A stretch of 32,922 nt of DNA, taken from the NCBI RefSeq assembly GCF_001431465.1, contig NZ_LDJJ01000050.1, forward strand, positions 1-32,922, given 5' to 3'. Both the position numbers and the translations under genes were made by a program. Shown in pieces: positions 22,975-30,624 of this stretch (the stretch's first letter is position 1; each line of letters opens with the position of its first letter). The DNA is from Stenotrophomonas terrae. GTDB lineage: Bacteria; Pseudomonadota; Gammaproteobacteria; Xanthomonadales; Xanthomonadaceae. The notes under the pieces are model-generated. The model saw nothing but the letters and a program-made list of their open reading frames with translations. It did no database searches and had not been told where the DNA came from.

Positions 22975-24081
22975 TTAGCGCAGCGCCTCATGCAACACAT
23001 CGAGCAGCTGCTCGTTGTCATCGCCACCCTGCTCCCAGTACATGATGCCGCCCAGACCCTGCTGCTTCACGTAGTTGGCCTTGAGCAACAACGATTGCGG
23101 ATCGTCATAGCTGATCATGCGTCGCTCCTTGGCATTCCACAGCCACGGCACCTGTGCTTCTTCATCCCAATAACGCTGCCACTCCGGCGCGTTGAGGCGG
23201 GTGTGGACGATCTCGCGCCAGGTGATGAAGCCGCCCTCTGCGGTGAACTTCTGGAAGCGACCATTGTTGGCCGTGCCTACATCGCCGAAGGTGCGGCCAT
23301 AGAACGGCACGCCGACATTGATCTTGGCGGCGGGAACACCGGCATCGAGAAAGTACTTCACCGCGTCCACGGTGGTGCGGCCTTCCGGCGTGGCCAATGA
23401 TGAGCGGGCAAGTCCGGAATGATGGCCGGTGGTCTTGGTCAGGCTGCCGTAGAAGTCATACGTCATCAGATTGATCCAATCCAGGGACTGGGCAATGCGT
23501 GGCAGCTCCAGCCCCTGTGCCGCACGGCCCTCGGCGGCGGCGATGGTCAACAGGTAATGACGCTTGCCTGCGCCTTCGCGGTCCAGCCGCGCGCGCAGCT
23601 CTTCCAGCAGCAGGGTGAAGTTGTGGCGATCATCCGGGCTGTGGCTGATATCGGCGTCACCGAGCGTGGGGTACTCCCAGTCGACATCCAGGCCATCAAG
23701 CTTGAACTGGTGCATCAGCGCGACGCTGCTGTCGATGAAGCGCGCGCGTGCAGGCGCGCTGGCGGCGGCCTCGGAGAAGTTCCCCGCACCCCAACCACCG
23801 ATCGACAACACGATCTGCAGCGCCGGGTTGTCCGCGCGCTTGGCAACCACCGCATGCAGGCGTGCGGGGTCCACATTTTCCGGCAGATAGACGGTGCTAT
23901 CGGGCTTGACCACGGCGAAGGCGAAGTTGACCACGTCGAGCTTTTGCGCCGACAGCTGCAACGGCGCCGGGCTGTCCATCACGTAGCCGATCAAGCGCGG
24001 CGGTTGTGCATATACCGCAAAAGGCAGCAGGGCGGCGAGCAGCAGTGCGTGCAGGCGTGGACGTCGAAGGAATACGGGCAT
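22975..24081 (-). CDS. Secreted glycoside hydrolase family 18 (chitinase-like)
   Basis: 368 aa. Signal peptide 1-25 (ends AVYA). The GH18 barrel follows directly: SIGGWG (93-98) on strand 3, and the DxxDxDxE motif DGLDVDWE (129-136) with acid catalyst Glu136. NLMTYDFYGS on strand 6 and GGIMYWEQGGDD on strand 8 bear the usual aromatic residues. No chitin-binding module is attached. It should cleave chitin or chitooligosaccharides, possibly peptidoglycan-type glycans, in the periplasm or outside the cell. GGGGA is 5 nt before ATG 24081 on the minus strand, deciding the start. Confidence 0.93.
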   Translation of the reverse strand: MPVFLRRPRLHALLLAALLPFAVYAQPPRLIGYVMDSPAPLQLSAQKLDVVNFAFAVVKPDSTVYLPENVDPARLHAVVAKRADNPALQIVLSIGGWGAGNFSEAAASAPARARFIDSSVALMHQFKLDGLDVDWEYPTLGDADISHSPDDRHNFTLLLEELRARLDREGAGKRHYLLTIAAAEGRAAQGLELPRIAQSLDWINLMTYDFYGSLTKTTGHHSGLARSSLATPEGRTTVDAVKYFLDAGVPAAKINVGVPFYGRTFGDVGTANNGRFQKFTAEGGFITWREIVHTRLNAPEWQRYWDEEAQVPWLWNAKERRMISYDDPQSLLLKANYVKQQGLGGIMYWEQGGDDNEQLLDVLHEALR

Positions 24082-24161
24082 GAGAGTCCCCAATGAAAGG
24101 ACCCCGGACTGTACCTGCAGAAGCCACAGGCGCGGCAAGGCGGTGACGTCGGAAACCATCC

Positions 24162-24433
24162 CGGTAGCGCCGGACCCTGCTCGACAGGGGCATTACCGGG
24201 AAAGCCAATCCTGTAGTGCCGAGGCATGCTCGGCAGGGGGCACTACCGGGAAAGCCTCTGCCGAGCATGGCTCGGCACTACCTACCGCCCCCTCCCTTTG
24301 CCGTAGGCAAGGGGAGGGCTGGGGAGGGGTTGGCTTTGGGGTCTTTCAAGCATTGCCAGCTTCGCGGCTGACGCCGCTCCCACAAAATCGGGTCGCTTGG
24401 ATCTCGATGCCGAGCATGGCTCGGCACTACAGG
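24162..24433. repeat. Mosaic of at least six REP/SMAG and G-rich elements
   Basis: In order: degenerate GTAGCGCCGG element (24162-24190), SMAG (24210-24239), inverted SMAG (24256-24282), a CCCCTCCC/GGGGAGGG element (24287-24330), a lone inverted GGAGCGGC REP (24358-24387), and an inverted SMAG (24407-24433). This fills most of the 359-bp gap between the chitinase start and the acid phosphatase end; the chitinase promoter must lie in about 24082-24161. Confidence 0.88.
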
Positions 24434-24440
24434 AGCCTGC

Positions 24441-25280
24441 TTAGCGGGCTTCGGGGATGTCCGAGGTCAGCGCTGCGGTTTCCGCGGCGCAATCGCGTGG
24501 CAGTGGCTGATTGAGCGTGCGCGCGTGCGCAAGCTCCTTGCGCGCCTTGGCCAGGTCGGCGGCAAATTCCGGGTTGTCATGCAGCCTTGCCACGGTTGCC
24601 GCGCCCATGAACTGGCCCTGCTGCACGTCGCTATACCAATGCACGTTGCAGACCAGCCGGCTATGGCCGTAATTGCGGCCGCGTTCGATCAGCGCGGTGG
24701 CGTGGTCCGGATCGATCTCCGACAGGATCAAGGCCCAGGCCCAGCCGATGGCCGTATGCCCGGACGGGTAGGAGCCACTCTTGCGCAGACCTTCCTCATC
24801 GTCGGGGGTGCAGGTGGGCGCGTTGTTGACCATGAACGGACGCGGGCGCTGGTAGTGGTTCTTGGCGGCCTTGGTGGCAGCGCTGGCATCGATGCGGCTG
24901 CGCTCCAGCAGCTGGTACAGCACGGGGGTGGTCTGTGCGCTGACCGCAACACCGAGCGCGCAGCTGAACTGGTTGGCGCCGGCCGGGAAGCTCAGGTCGG
25001 CATCGGTATGGGCCTGCACGAAACGTGCGCTGCCGCGCATGGTCAGGGCCTGGTTGGCGACAGCGTCATCCAGCTGTGCGGCGGCGGAGCCGGGGCCTGG
25101 CGGTGCCGGGCTCAGCGCCAGGCTGTCAGGGATGGCATTGCCTTGCAGGTAGCCGACAGCGCGTTCGGGCGCCGGGGCATTTCCATCCGTGATGTGGGGG
25201 CCAGTGGTGCTGCAGGCGCCCAACAGGGCGGCCATTGCCAAGGTCAGGCCTTGGCGTGGAATACGGGCAAATCGCGACAT
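24441..25280 (-). CDS. Class A acid phosphatase (PAP2 family) lipoprotein
   Basis: 279 aa. Lipoprotein signal 1-23 with lipobox LLGAC (Cys23). The PAP2 triad is complete: KNHYQRPRP (K-x6-RP), GSYPSGHT (class A signature), and SRLVCNVHWYSD (SR-x5-H-x3-D). Such enzymes strip phosphate from many organic phosphomonoesters in the periplasm. Start 25280 is chosen for the short lipoprotein signal; ATGs at 25316 and 25319 would add a charged leader. Cys residues near 107, 158 and 211 may form a disulfide. It is divergent from the hydrolase at 25577. A lipid anchor is less usual than the soluble PhoN form. Confidence 0.93.
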   Translation of the reverse strand: MSRFARIPRQGLTLAMAALLGACSTTGPHITDGNAPAPERAVGYLQGNAIPDSLALSPAPPGPGSAAAQLDDAVANQALTMRGSARFVQAHTDADLSFPAGANQFSCALGVAVSAQTTPVLYQLLERSRIDASAATKAAKNHYQRPRPFMVNNAPTCTPDDEEGLRKSGSYPSGHTAIGWAWALILSEIDPDHATALIERGRNYGHSRLVCNVHWYSDVQQGQFMGAATVARLHDNPEFAADLAKARKELAHARTLNQPLPRDCAAETAALTSDIPEAR

Positions 25281-25396
25281 TGCGTGTGTGACGGGGTCGA
25301 TGGAACGGACCGGCATCATGTCACCGTTGGGCGCGCCGTGCCCGGCAGAGTTCATATTGCATTGCCCGATTGACTTCCATCGGATGTGGAAGACTG

Positions 25397-25439
25397 TGAC
25401 GGCACCGTCATGCGCGCTGCGCATTGTTCAGCCAACAAT
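25397..25439. promoter_or_regulatory. Two adjacent palindromes in the phosphatase/hydrolase divergent region
   Basis: TGACGG-CA-CCGTCA (25397-25410) and ATTGTT-CAGCC-AACAAT (25423-25439) are each perfect, with 6-bp arms. They lie 117 to 180 bp from the two starts, as operators might. The regulator is unknown; nothing else is obvious in the 296-bp gap 25281-25576. Confidence 0.35.
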
Positions 25440-25576
25440 CCAGGCTTGCGGGCAACGGCACCATTCAGCATTGGCTGATGATGCGCGCGTCCCGCGCCGC
25501 AGCGGCACGGATGTGGGGGCATCCAGCAGCGCCGCGGCAATCTCTTCAGGGGGAACACCAAGAGAGGAGATGTCGC

Positions 25577-26452
25577 ATGACCATGAAGGGGAAGTGGCTT
25601 TGGGCAGGATTGGCACTGGCAGCGACCAGCACGGTAGCCAACGCGGCTGACGTGGTGGGCGTGGCCTTCGTGCATGGCACCGGCAAGCAGACCAATGCGC
25701 TGGCCGACTATTGGCAACCGGAGATCGTCAACACCGTGCGTTCAGGCCTGCCCAACAGCGCCAACTACACGGTGATCAATTGTGATTTCACCCAGTACAT
25801 GTGGAAGCCGGACGCGGCTGGCTGCCTGGCCGGCCAATTGACCAGCTTCATCAACAGCCGTGGCATCACCAAGTTGGTGGTGATCACCCATTCCAACGGC
25901 GGCAACGTGATGCGCTGGATCATGTCCAACCCGACCTGGGACAGCCGTTACCCGGCCATCATCACGCGCCTGCACAAGGTGAACGCGCTGGCACCGTCTT
26001 CGGCTGGCACGCCGCTGGCCGATGCAGTGATGAACGGCAACATGTTCGAACAGGCACTGGGTTGGTTGCTGGGCTACGAAAACGATGCGGTGCGCATGCA
26101 GCAGGTCAGCTGGATGGCCACCTATAACGCCAACAATCTGTACGGCACCGTCGGGCGGCCCGCCCTGCCCAAGCCATTCCGTGCGGTGGTGGGCACCGAG
26201 GTGGAATCCTCGCCGTTCGATTCGGACAGCTACTGCGGCGGCTATACGCAGAATGTGGGCCTGGAGGCGACCCAGAATTGGTTGGCCAGCTGCTCGGACG
26301 GCTTCCTCAACTGCAGCAGCCAGTCGGCGGCCGGCAGCGTCTGGTTCCGTGACGTCAGCCGCACCCGCGATGCAGAGCCGCTCAGCCATGCGCAGAGCCG
26401 ACGCAACTGCTTCAGCCTGGACACCATCCTGCGCGCCGACGTGAACCTGTGA
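25577..26452 (+). CDS. Secreted alpha/beta hydrolase (lipase/esterase-like)
   Basis: 291 aa. Signal peptide 1-23 (ends VANA). The fold starts with oxyanion-type VAFVHGTGKQ (29-38); the nucleophile elbow is ITHSNGGNV with Ser106. The acid (one of the Asp in FDSDSY, 214-219) and the base (His271 in LSHAQS) are likely but not certain. Six cysteines (69, 83, 220, 239, 246, 278) could form three disulfides, fitting export. GAGGAG (25564-25569) is 7 nt before ATG 25577. The DUF4785-like gene begins 11 bp after its stop, so they form an operon. Substrate unknown; the HSNGG elbow is not the GxSxG of classic lipases. Confidence 0.87.
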   Translation: MTMKGKWLWAGLALAATSTVANAADVVGVAFVHGTGKQTNALADYWQPEIVNTVRSGLPNSANYTVINCDFTQYMWKPDAAGCLAGQLTSFINSRGITKLVVITHSNGGNVMRWIMSNPTWDSRYPAIITRLHKVNALAPSSAGTPLADAVMNGNMFEQALGWLLGYENDAVRMQQVSWMATYNANNLYGTVGRPALPKPFRAVVGTEVESSPFDSDSYCGGYTQNVGLEATQNWLASCSDGFLNCSSQSAAGSVWFRDVSRTRDAEPLSHAQSRRNCFSLDTILRADVNL

Positions 26453-26463
26453 GGAGCCATGCA

Positions 26464-27642
26464 ATGAACAAGCAAACAACGTTGATGGTTGCGCTGGCCT
26501 GCGGTGGCGCATCGGTATTCGCGGCCAAGGCCGCCGTAGTCGATCGTGTGGCGCCGGCGGTGGTGTCGGCACCGGTGCCCGCCGGTGAGTTCGAGCACGC
26601 ACCGGTGCAGTTCGCCTGGGCCTTGAACCCGGCCGATGTGGTCAGCGCAGCGGAGCCGGAGGTGATGGAGAGCCGCAGCTCCTGGCGCATGGTCGAGGCA
26701 GCCGAGCTGCAGAGCGGCGTGGACGTGCCGGTGTCAGCACCGGGGGCGGTGATCCAGCTCAGCCCCGCGCGTGGCGCCAAGGCGCTGGACGTGCAATCGC
26801 TGCAGGTGCGCGAAGGCAGCGCGCCGGTTGCGGCGCGGCGCTTTGAACGTGCGGCGTTGAAGGACGCCGGCATGGCGGTGGCGCCGGGCACCGCCATGCT
26901 CAAGTTGCAGGACAGTGTGCCCGGCCGTTACCGGGTGCAGGCGGCCGAAGCACGCGGCAGCTACGTGATGCAGGTGCTGGAACCGGATAGCCCGATGGTG
27001 CTGCGCGCACGCACCGATCGCAGCGTGGCCCTGGCCGGCGGCCAGCTGCGTGCGCAGGTGAACATGGACGGCGTGCAGTCCACCCGTGGCGAAGTGGCAG
27101 CGCGTCTGGCCGGCTCCAGCTTCACTGCCGAAGGCCTGCTGGTGGCACCGGATGGGCGCACCTGGACAGTGCCCATGCGCAGCGACAAGGCCGGCGGGCT
27201 GACCGCCGATGTGGCGGTTCCGGCCGCTGGCAGCGATGTGCAGGGCCTGTGGGAGTTGCAGGTGTTCGCCGACCAGGGCGGCATCGCCCGCGATACCCGG
27301 CTGGCATTTGCGGTGGCCAAACCGACGGCACGCCTGGCCAGCGCGGTGCGTGCCACCAGCCTGTCCGATCTGCGCTTTCCGGTGCAGGTTGGGGCGCCGG
27401 GGCGCTACGAGGTGCGCACCACGCTGTTCGCCACCGGCACCGACGGCAAGCTGCGCGCGGTGGCGCAGGGGCATAGCGCGGCCTGGTTCGCCAAGCCCGG
27501 GCGCGGTGAATTGGCCTTGAGCTTTGCCGACGTCAAACTGCCGGCCGGCTATGCCGCGCCCTATGAACTGCGGGAGGTCGAACTGCACGACCAGACACGG
27601 ATGGCGCCGATCGAACGGCGTGCCCGCGCAGTGCGCTTCTGA
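26464..27642 (+). CDS. Exported DUF4785-like multidomain beta protein
   Basis: 392 aa. Signal peptide 1-23 (ends AAKAA). The rest looks like consecutive beta-sandwich modules: about 35-175 (containing SPARGAKALDVQSLQVREG and PGTAMLKLQDSVPGRYRVQA), 180-285 (MVLRARTDRSVALAGGQLRA), and 288-392 (LSDLRFPVQVGAPGRYEVRT). This fits my memory of DUF4785, known from Legionella and Xanthomonadaceae without a function. No cysteines after the signal and no catalytic motif are apparent. GAGGAG (26451-26456) overlaps the hydrolase stop, 7 nt before ATG 26464, showing tight coupling. It may be a binding or chaperone partner of the hydrolase; that is inference. Confidence 0.78.
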   Translation: MNKQTTLMVALACGGASVFAAKAAVVDRVAPAVVSAPVPAGEFEHAPVQFAWALNPADVVSAAEPEVMESRSSWRMVEAAELQSGVDVPVSAPGAVIQLSPARGAKALDVQSLQVREGSAPVAARRFERAALKDAGMAVAPGTAMLKLQDSVPGRYRVQAAEARGSYVMQVLEPDSPMVLRARTDRSVALAGGQLRAQVNMDGVQSTRGEVAARLAGSSFTAEGLLVAPDGRTWTVPMRSDKAGGLTADVAVPAAGSDVQGLWELQVFADQGGIARDTRLAFAVAKPTARLASAVRATSLSDLRFPVQVGAPGRYEVRTTLFATGTDGKLRAVAQGHSAAWFAKPGRGELALSFADVKLPAGYAAPYELREVELHDQTRMAPIERRARAVRF

Positions 27643-27651
27643 GTGAAGGCA

Positions 27652-27677
27652 ACGGGGTCGGCAAGTGCCGGCCCCGT
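27652..27677. terminator. Hairpin between convergent DUF4785-like and ABC genes
   Basis: Arms ACGGGGTCGGCA (27652-27663) and TGCCGGCCCCGT (27666-27677), one T-G wobble, loop AG. It begins 9 bp past the DUF4785-like stop and 4 bp past the ABC stop on the other strand. No clear T-run on either side. Confidence 0.55.
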
Positions 27678-27681
27678 CTGC

Positions 27682-28506
27682 TCAGGCTGACAGCACGTGG
27701 GCCTGCAGGTGGCCGCCGTGTTCGGTGACATCGATGCTGCCGCCAAATACCTCCGACAGCGGCGCGGACTGCAGCAGGTCGGCGCGGGTGCCATCGGCGA
27801 AGATGCGCCCGCCCTTCATCAACACCACGCGGTCGATCTCCGGGATCACTTCCTCGATGTGGTGGGTGACCAGCACCAGGGTGATGCCCTGCTGGGCCAA
27901 GTGGCGCATGCTGTCGATCAGGTGGTGGCGCGAGATCAGGTCCAGGCCGGTGGAGGGTTCGTCCAGCAGCAGCGCCTTGGGCTGGTTGACCAGCGCCCGG
28001 GCAATCAGCACGCGGCGGGTTTCGCCGGCTGACAGCTGGGCATAACTGCGGCCGAGCAGGGGCAGGGCGCGCGCCAGTTCCAGCGCATGCCGCGCGCGCT
28101 GGCGCATGGTGTCGGTGACGTCGCGGTGCGCCGGTACCACGTAGCTGGCAAAGAAGCCGGAAATCACCGCCTCCTCCACGCTGAGCCCGGGCATGTCCGA
28201 CAGGTTGCTGGACAGATCGCCGGTGACGATGCCCAGCTGCGCCCGCAGCCGGTCCACCTGCCAGCGGGTCTGGCCCATCACCTTGACCGGCACATGGCCA
28301 TCAGCGCGCGCCAGTGGATACAGTTCGCGCGTGATCAGCTTGATGAATGAGGACTTGCCGCAGCCGTTGGGGCCGAGGATGGCAGTGTGCTGGCCCTGTT
28401 CGATGCGCAGGTTCAGCTCGTGCAGCACGCGCACCTGGCCGCGGATGACGCAGGCGTGGTCCAGTTCAATCAGTGGGGCCGCTTCAGCGGCGGGAACAAT
28501 GGACAT
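27682..28506 (-). CDS. ABC-transporter-type ATPase without an adjacent permease
   Basis: 274 aa, one nucleotide-binding domain. Walker A GPNGCGKS (45-52), signature QLSAGETRR (about 158-166), Walker B ALLLDEPS (about 178-185), H-loop LVTHH (about 212-216). The sequence resembles the YlmA/ModF-like stand-alone ATPases. No membrane or substrate-binding gene is beside it, so it may serve a distant permease or a non-transport role. It is divergent from the desaturase, 126 bp apart, with no operator that I can make out. Confidence 0.93.
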   Translation of the reverse strand: MSIVPAAEAAPLIELDHACVIRGQVRVLHELNLRIEQGQHTAILGPNGCGKSSFIKLITRELYPLARADGHVPVKVMGQTRWQVDRLRAQLGIVTGDLSSNLSDMPGLSVEEAVISGFFASYVVPAHRDVTDTMRQRARHALELARALPLLGRSYAQLSAGETRRVLIARALVNQPKALLLDEPSTGLDLISRHHLIDSMRHLAQQGITLVLVTHHIEEVIPEIDRVVLMKGGRIFADGTRADLLQSAPLSEVFGGSIDVTEHGGHLQAHVLSA

Positions 28507-28632
28507 TCAGGAGTCGGCGGCAGCTGAGGATTCGACCAACGGACGTGCCGCAGGTGGATGAAGTTTGCGCCGACAGCCCCCATCATGTGTAGCACTGGTT
28601 TCATCTGGCACCGCTTGCCTGGAGTCCCCGCA

Positions 28633-29835
28633 ATGTCTGACGCACTGCTCGATATCCTCACCGGTGGCATTGCCGGCCTGGGCTGGTGGGGCATGCTGGC
28701 GGTGCTGCTGCTGTTCACCCAGCTCACCATCTTTGCGGTCACCTTGTACCTGCATCGCAGCCAGGCCCATCGTGGTGTGGATTTCCACCCGCTGGTGTCG
28801 CACTTCTTCCGCTTCTGGGTGTGGCTGACCACCTCGATGATCACCCGTGAGTGGGTGGCCATCCATCGCAAGCACCACGCCAAGGTGGAAACCGAGGACG
28901 ACCCGCACAGCCCGGTCACCAAGGGTATCGGCAACGTGTTCTGGCGCGGTGTGGAGCTGTATCGCGAAGCCCGCAGCTTGCGCGGCGATATCGAGCAGTA
29001 TGGTCGCGGTGCGCCGGAAGACTGGATCGAGCGCAAGCTCTATACCCCGCACGCCAACCTCGGCCCGATCAGCCTGTTCGCGATCAACACCGTGCTGTTC
29101 GGCCTGCCGGGCATCGCCCTGTGGGCGATCCAGATGGCGTGGATTCCGTTCTGGGCGGCCGGTGTGGTCAACGGCCTGGGCCATTGGTGGGGCTATCGCA
29201 ACTTCGAATCGGCGGACACCTCGACCAACCTGACGCCGTGGGCGGTGTGGATCGGTGGCGAAGAACTGCACAACAACCATCATGCCTTCCCCTCCTCGGC
29301 GCGGTTCTCGATGCGGCGCTGGGAGCTGGATATCGGCTGGCAGGTGATCCGCGTGCTGCAGTTCCTGCGCCTGGCCAAGGTATTGCGGGTGGCACCGAGC
29401 ATGGACATCCGTCCGAACATCGCCGTGCCCGACGCCGATACCTTGAAGGCATTGCTGTCGCATCGCTTCCAGGCGATGACCGACTACCAGCGCAATGTAT
29501 TGGCGCCGGCGCTGAAGGAAGAGGCCGCCGCAGCCGGTGCCAAGCTGCGCAAGCTGTTGCCACGGCGCATGCGCAAGGGCCTGGTCAACGATGGCCGCTG
29601 GCTGAAACCCGACTGCCGTGCGCAGTTGAACAACTGGGTGCAGCAGCGCCCGCGCATCCAGTTGCTGGTCGAACACCGCGCACGCCTGTCGGCATTGCTG
29701 GAAGCACGCAGCCATGACGCCGCCGAGCGCCTGCGCCAGCTGCAGCAGTGGTGCCAGGAAGCCGAAGCCAGCGGCAGCGCTGCCTTGCAGGCCTATGCCG
29801 CCCGCTTGAAGGGCTATTCGCTCAGCGCCGCATGA
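28633..29835 (+). CDS. Membrane fatty-acid desaturase (delta-9 type)
   Basis: 400 aa. The three histidine boxes of the di-iron site are present: HRSQAH (41-46), HRKHH (78-82) and HNNHH (213-217), plus GLGHWWGYRNFE before the third. TM helices at about 15-40, 57-72, 142-162 and 165-183 place the boxes in the cytoplasm. A C-terminal helical extension of about 140 residues follows, as in bacterial acyl-CoA or phospholipid desaturases of this size. It makes unsaturated acyl chains and so adjusts membrane fluidity. ATG 28633 follows GGAG (28621-28624) by 8 nt. Its stop overlaps the next gene. Confidence 0.94.
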   Translation: MSDALLDILTGGIAGLGWWGMLAVLLLFTQLTIFAVTLYLHRSQAHRGVDFHPLVSHFFRFWVWLTTSMITREWVAIHRKHHAKVETEDDPHSPVTKGIGNVFWRGVELYREARSLRGDIEQYGRGAPEDWIERKLYTPHANLGPISLFAINTVLFGLPGIALWAIQMAWIPFWAAGVVNGLGHWWGYRNFESADTSTNLTPWAVWIGGEELHNNHHAFPSSARFSMRRWELDIGWQVIRVLQFLRLAKVLRVAPSMDIRPNIAVPDADTLKALLSHRFQAMTDYQRNVLAPALKEEAAAAGAKLRKLLPRRMRKGLVNDGRWLKPDCRAQLNNWVQQRPRIQLLVEHRARLSALLEARSHDAAERLRQLQQWCQEAEASGSAALQAYAARLKGYSLSAA

Positions 29836-30161
29836 AGACGATTCTTTTGGTTTGTCTGTTGGGCGCAGCGCTGCCGGTGGCCGCGCAGGTGCAGGACACC
29901 AACGAGTACCTGCAGCGCATGGACAGCGATGGCGATGGCCGCGTCAGCCCGGACGAATACCTGCAATGGATGCTGTACGCCTTCGACAGGATGGACCGCA
30001 ATGGCGACGGCGTGCTGGACGCCGCCGAGCAGCCCGGCGGCCGCGGCAAGCCGATCAGTCGCGACGAACAGCGGGAGGTGATATTGGCCCGCTTCGCGCG
30101 TCAGGACGCCAACGGCGATGGCTACCTCAGCGCTCGCGAGCTGATGGCGCCCCCGCGCTGA
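29832..30161 (+). CDS. Small exported EF-hand protein
   Basis: 109 aa. Signal peptide 1-18 (ends LPVAA). Three EF-hand loops: residues 31-42 (DSDGDGRVSPDE), 55-66 (DRNGDGVLDAAE) and 92-103 (DANGDGYLSARE), each with Asp or Asn at positions 1, 3, 5 and Glu at 12. It should bind Ca(II) in the periplasm. Its ATG overlaps the desaturase stop in ATGA (29832-29835), so translation is coupled. Why a periplasmic calcium protein is coupled to a desaturase is not clear. Confidence 0.9.
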   Translation: MKTILLVCLLGAALPVAAQVQDTNEYLQRMDSDGDGRVSPDEYLQWMLYAFDRMDRNGDGVLDAAEQPGGRGKPISRDEQREVILARFARQDANGDGYLSARELMAPPR

Positions 30162-30180
30162 GCTGCACCGGTTCGTTGAC

Positions 30181-30594
30181 TTGTGGGAGCGGCATAAGCC
30201 GCGAAACTACAAATCCAACCGCAGCCAATAGCGCATTGCAATCGATACAAGCCCGCCGTCCGCCATCACCAGCTTCACGGCTCACGCCGTTCCCACAAAT
30301 ACAACTACCTGACATCCGAACCCCGCGTTGTAGGAGCGGCGTAAGCCGCGAAGCCAAAAATCCAACCGCAGCCAATAGCGCATTGCAATCGATACAAGCC
30401 GGCAGTCCACCATCACCAGCTTCACGGCTCGCGCCGTTCCCACAAATACAATTGCCTGAGGTCCGAACCCCGCGTTGTAGGAGCGGCGTAAGCCGCGAAG
30501 CCAAAAATCCAACCGCAGCCATTAGCGCATTGCAATCGATACAAGCCGGCTGCCCGCCATCACCTGCTTCACGGCTGACGCCGTTCCCACAAAC
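30181..30594. repeat. Three tandem 147-bp units, each an inverted REP doublet
   Basis: Units start at 30181, 30328 and 30475, an exact 147-bp period. Each has a left REP (TTGTRGGAGCGGC type, 25 bp), a conserved centre (GCAGCCAATAGCGCATTGCA, then ATCGATACAAGC), and an inverted right REP ending CCGTTCCCACAAA. The first two units also share the 28-bp link ACATCCGAACCCCGCG-like. The right REP carries a TTCACGGCT variant in all three. This fills the 463-bp gap between the EF-hand gene and mutM. Confidence 0.95.
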
Positions 30595-30624
30595 AAAAGT
30601 AAACACCATCGCCTTGAGGCCCGC

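Noticed and set aside
24082..24440. Small genes within the repeat mosaic
   Set aside because: All frames here are translations of SMAG and REP palindromes (SRLTPLPQ, GNGVSRE types); there is no ribosome site with a plausible frame.
30181..30594. CRISPR array
   Set aside because: The repeated unit is 147 bp and nearly identical throughout; there are no short repeats with unique spacers and no cas genes.
30127..30609. 160-codon minus-strand frame with three 49-residue repeats
   Set aside because: It arises because the REP unit is 147 bp; the peptide is the translation of REP palindromes (GNGVSREAGDGG and so on), which recurs wherever these repeats occur. Kept only as a remark in the array finding.
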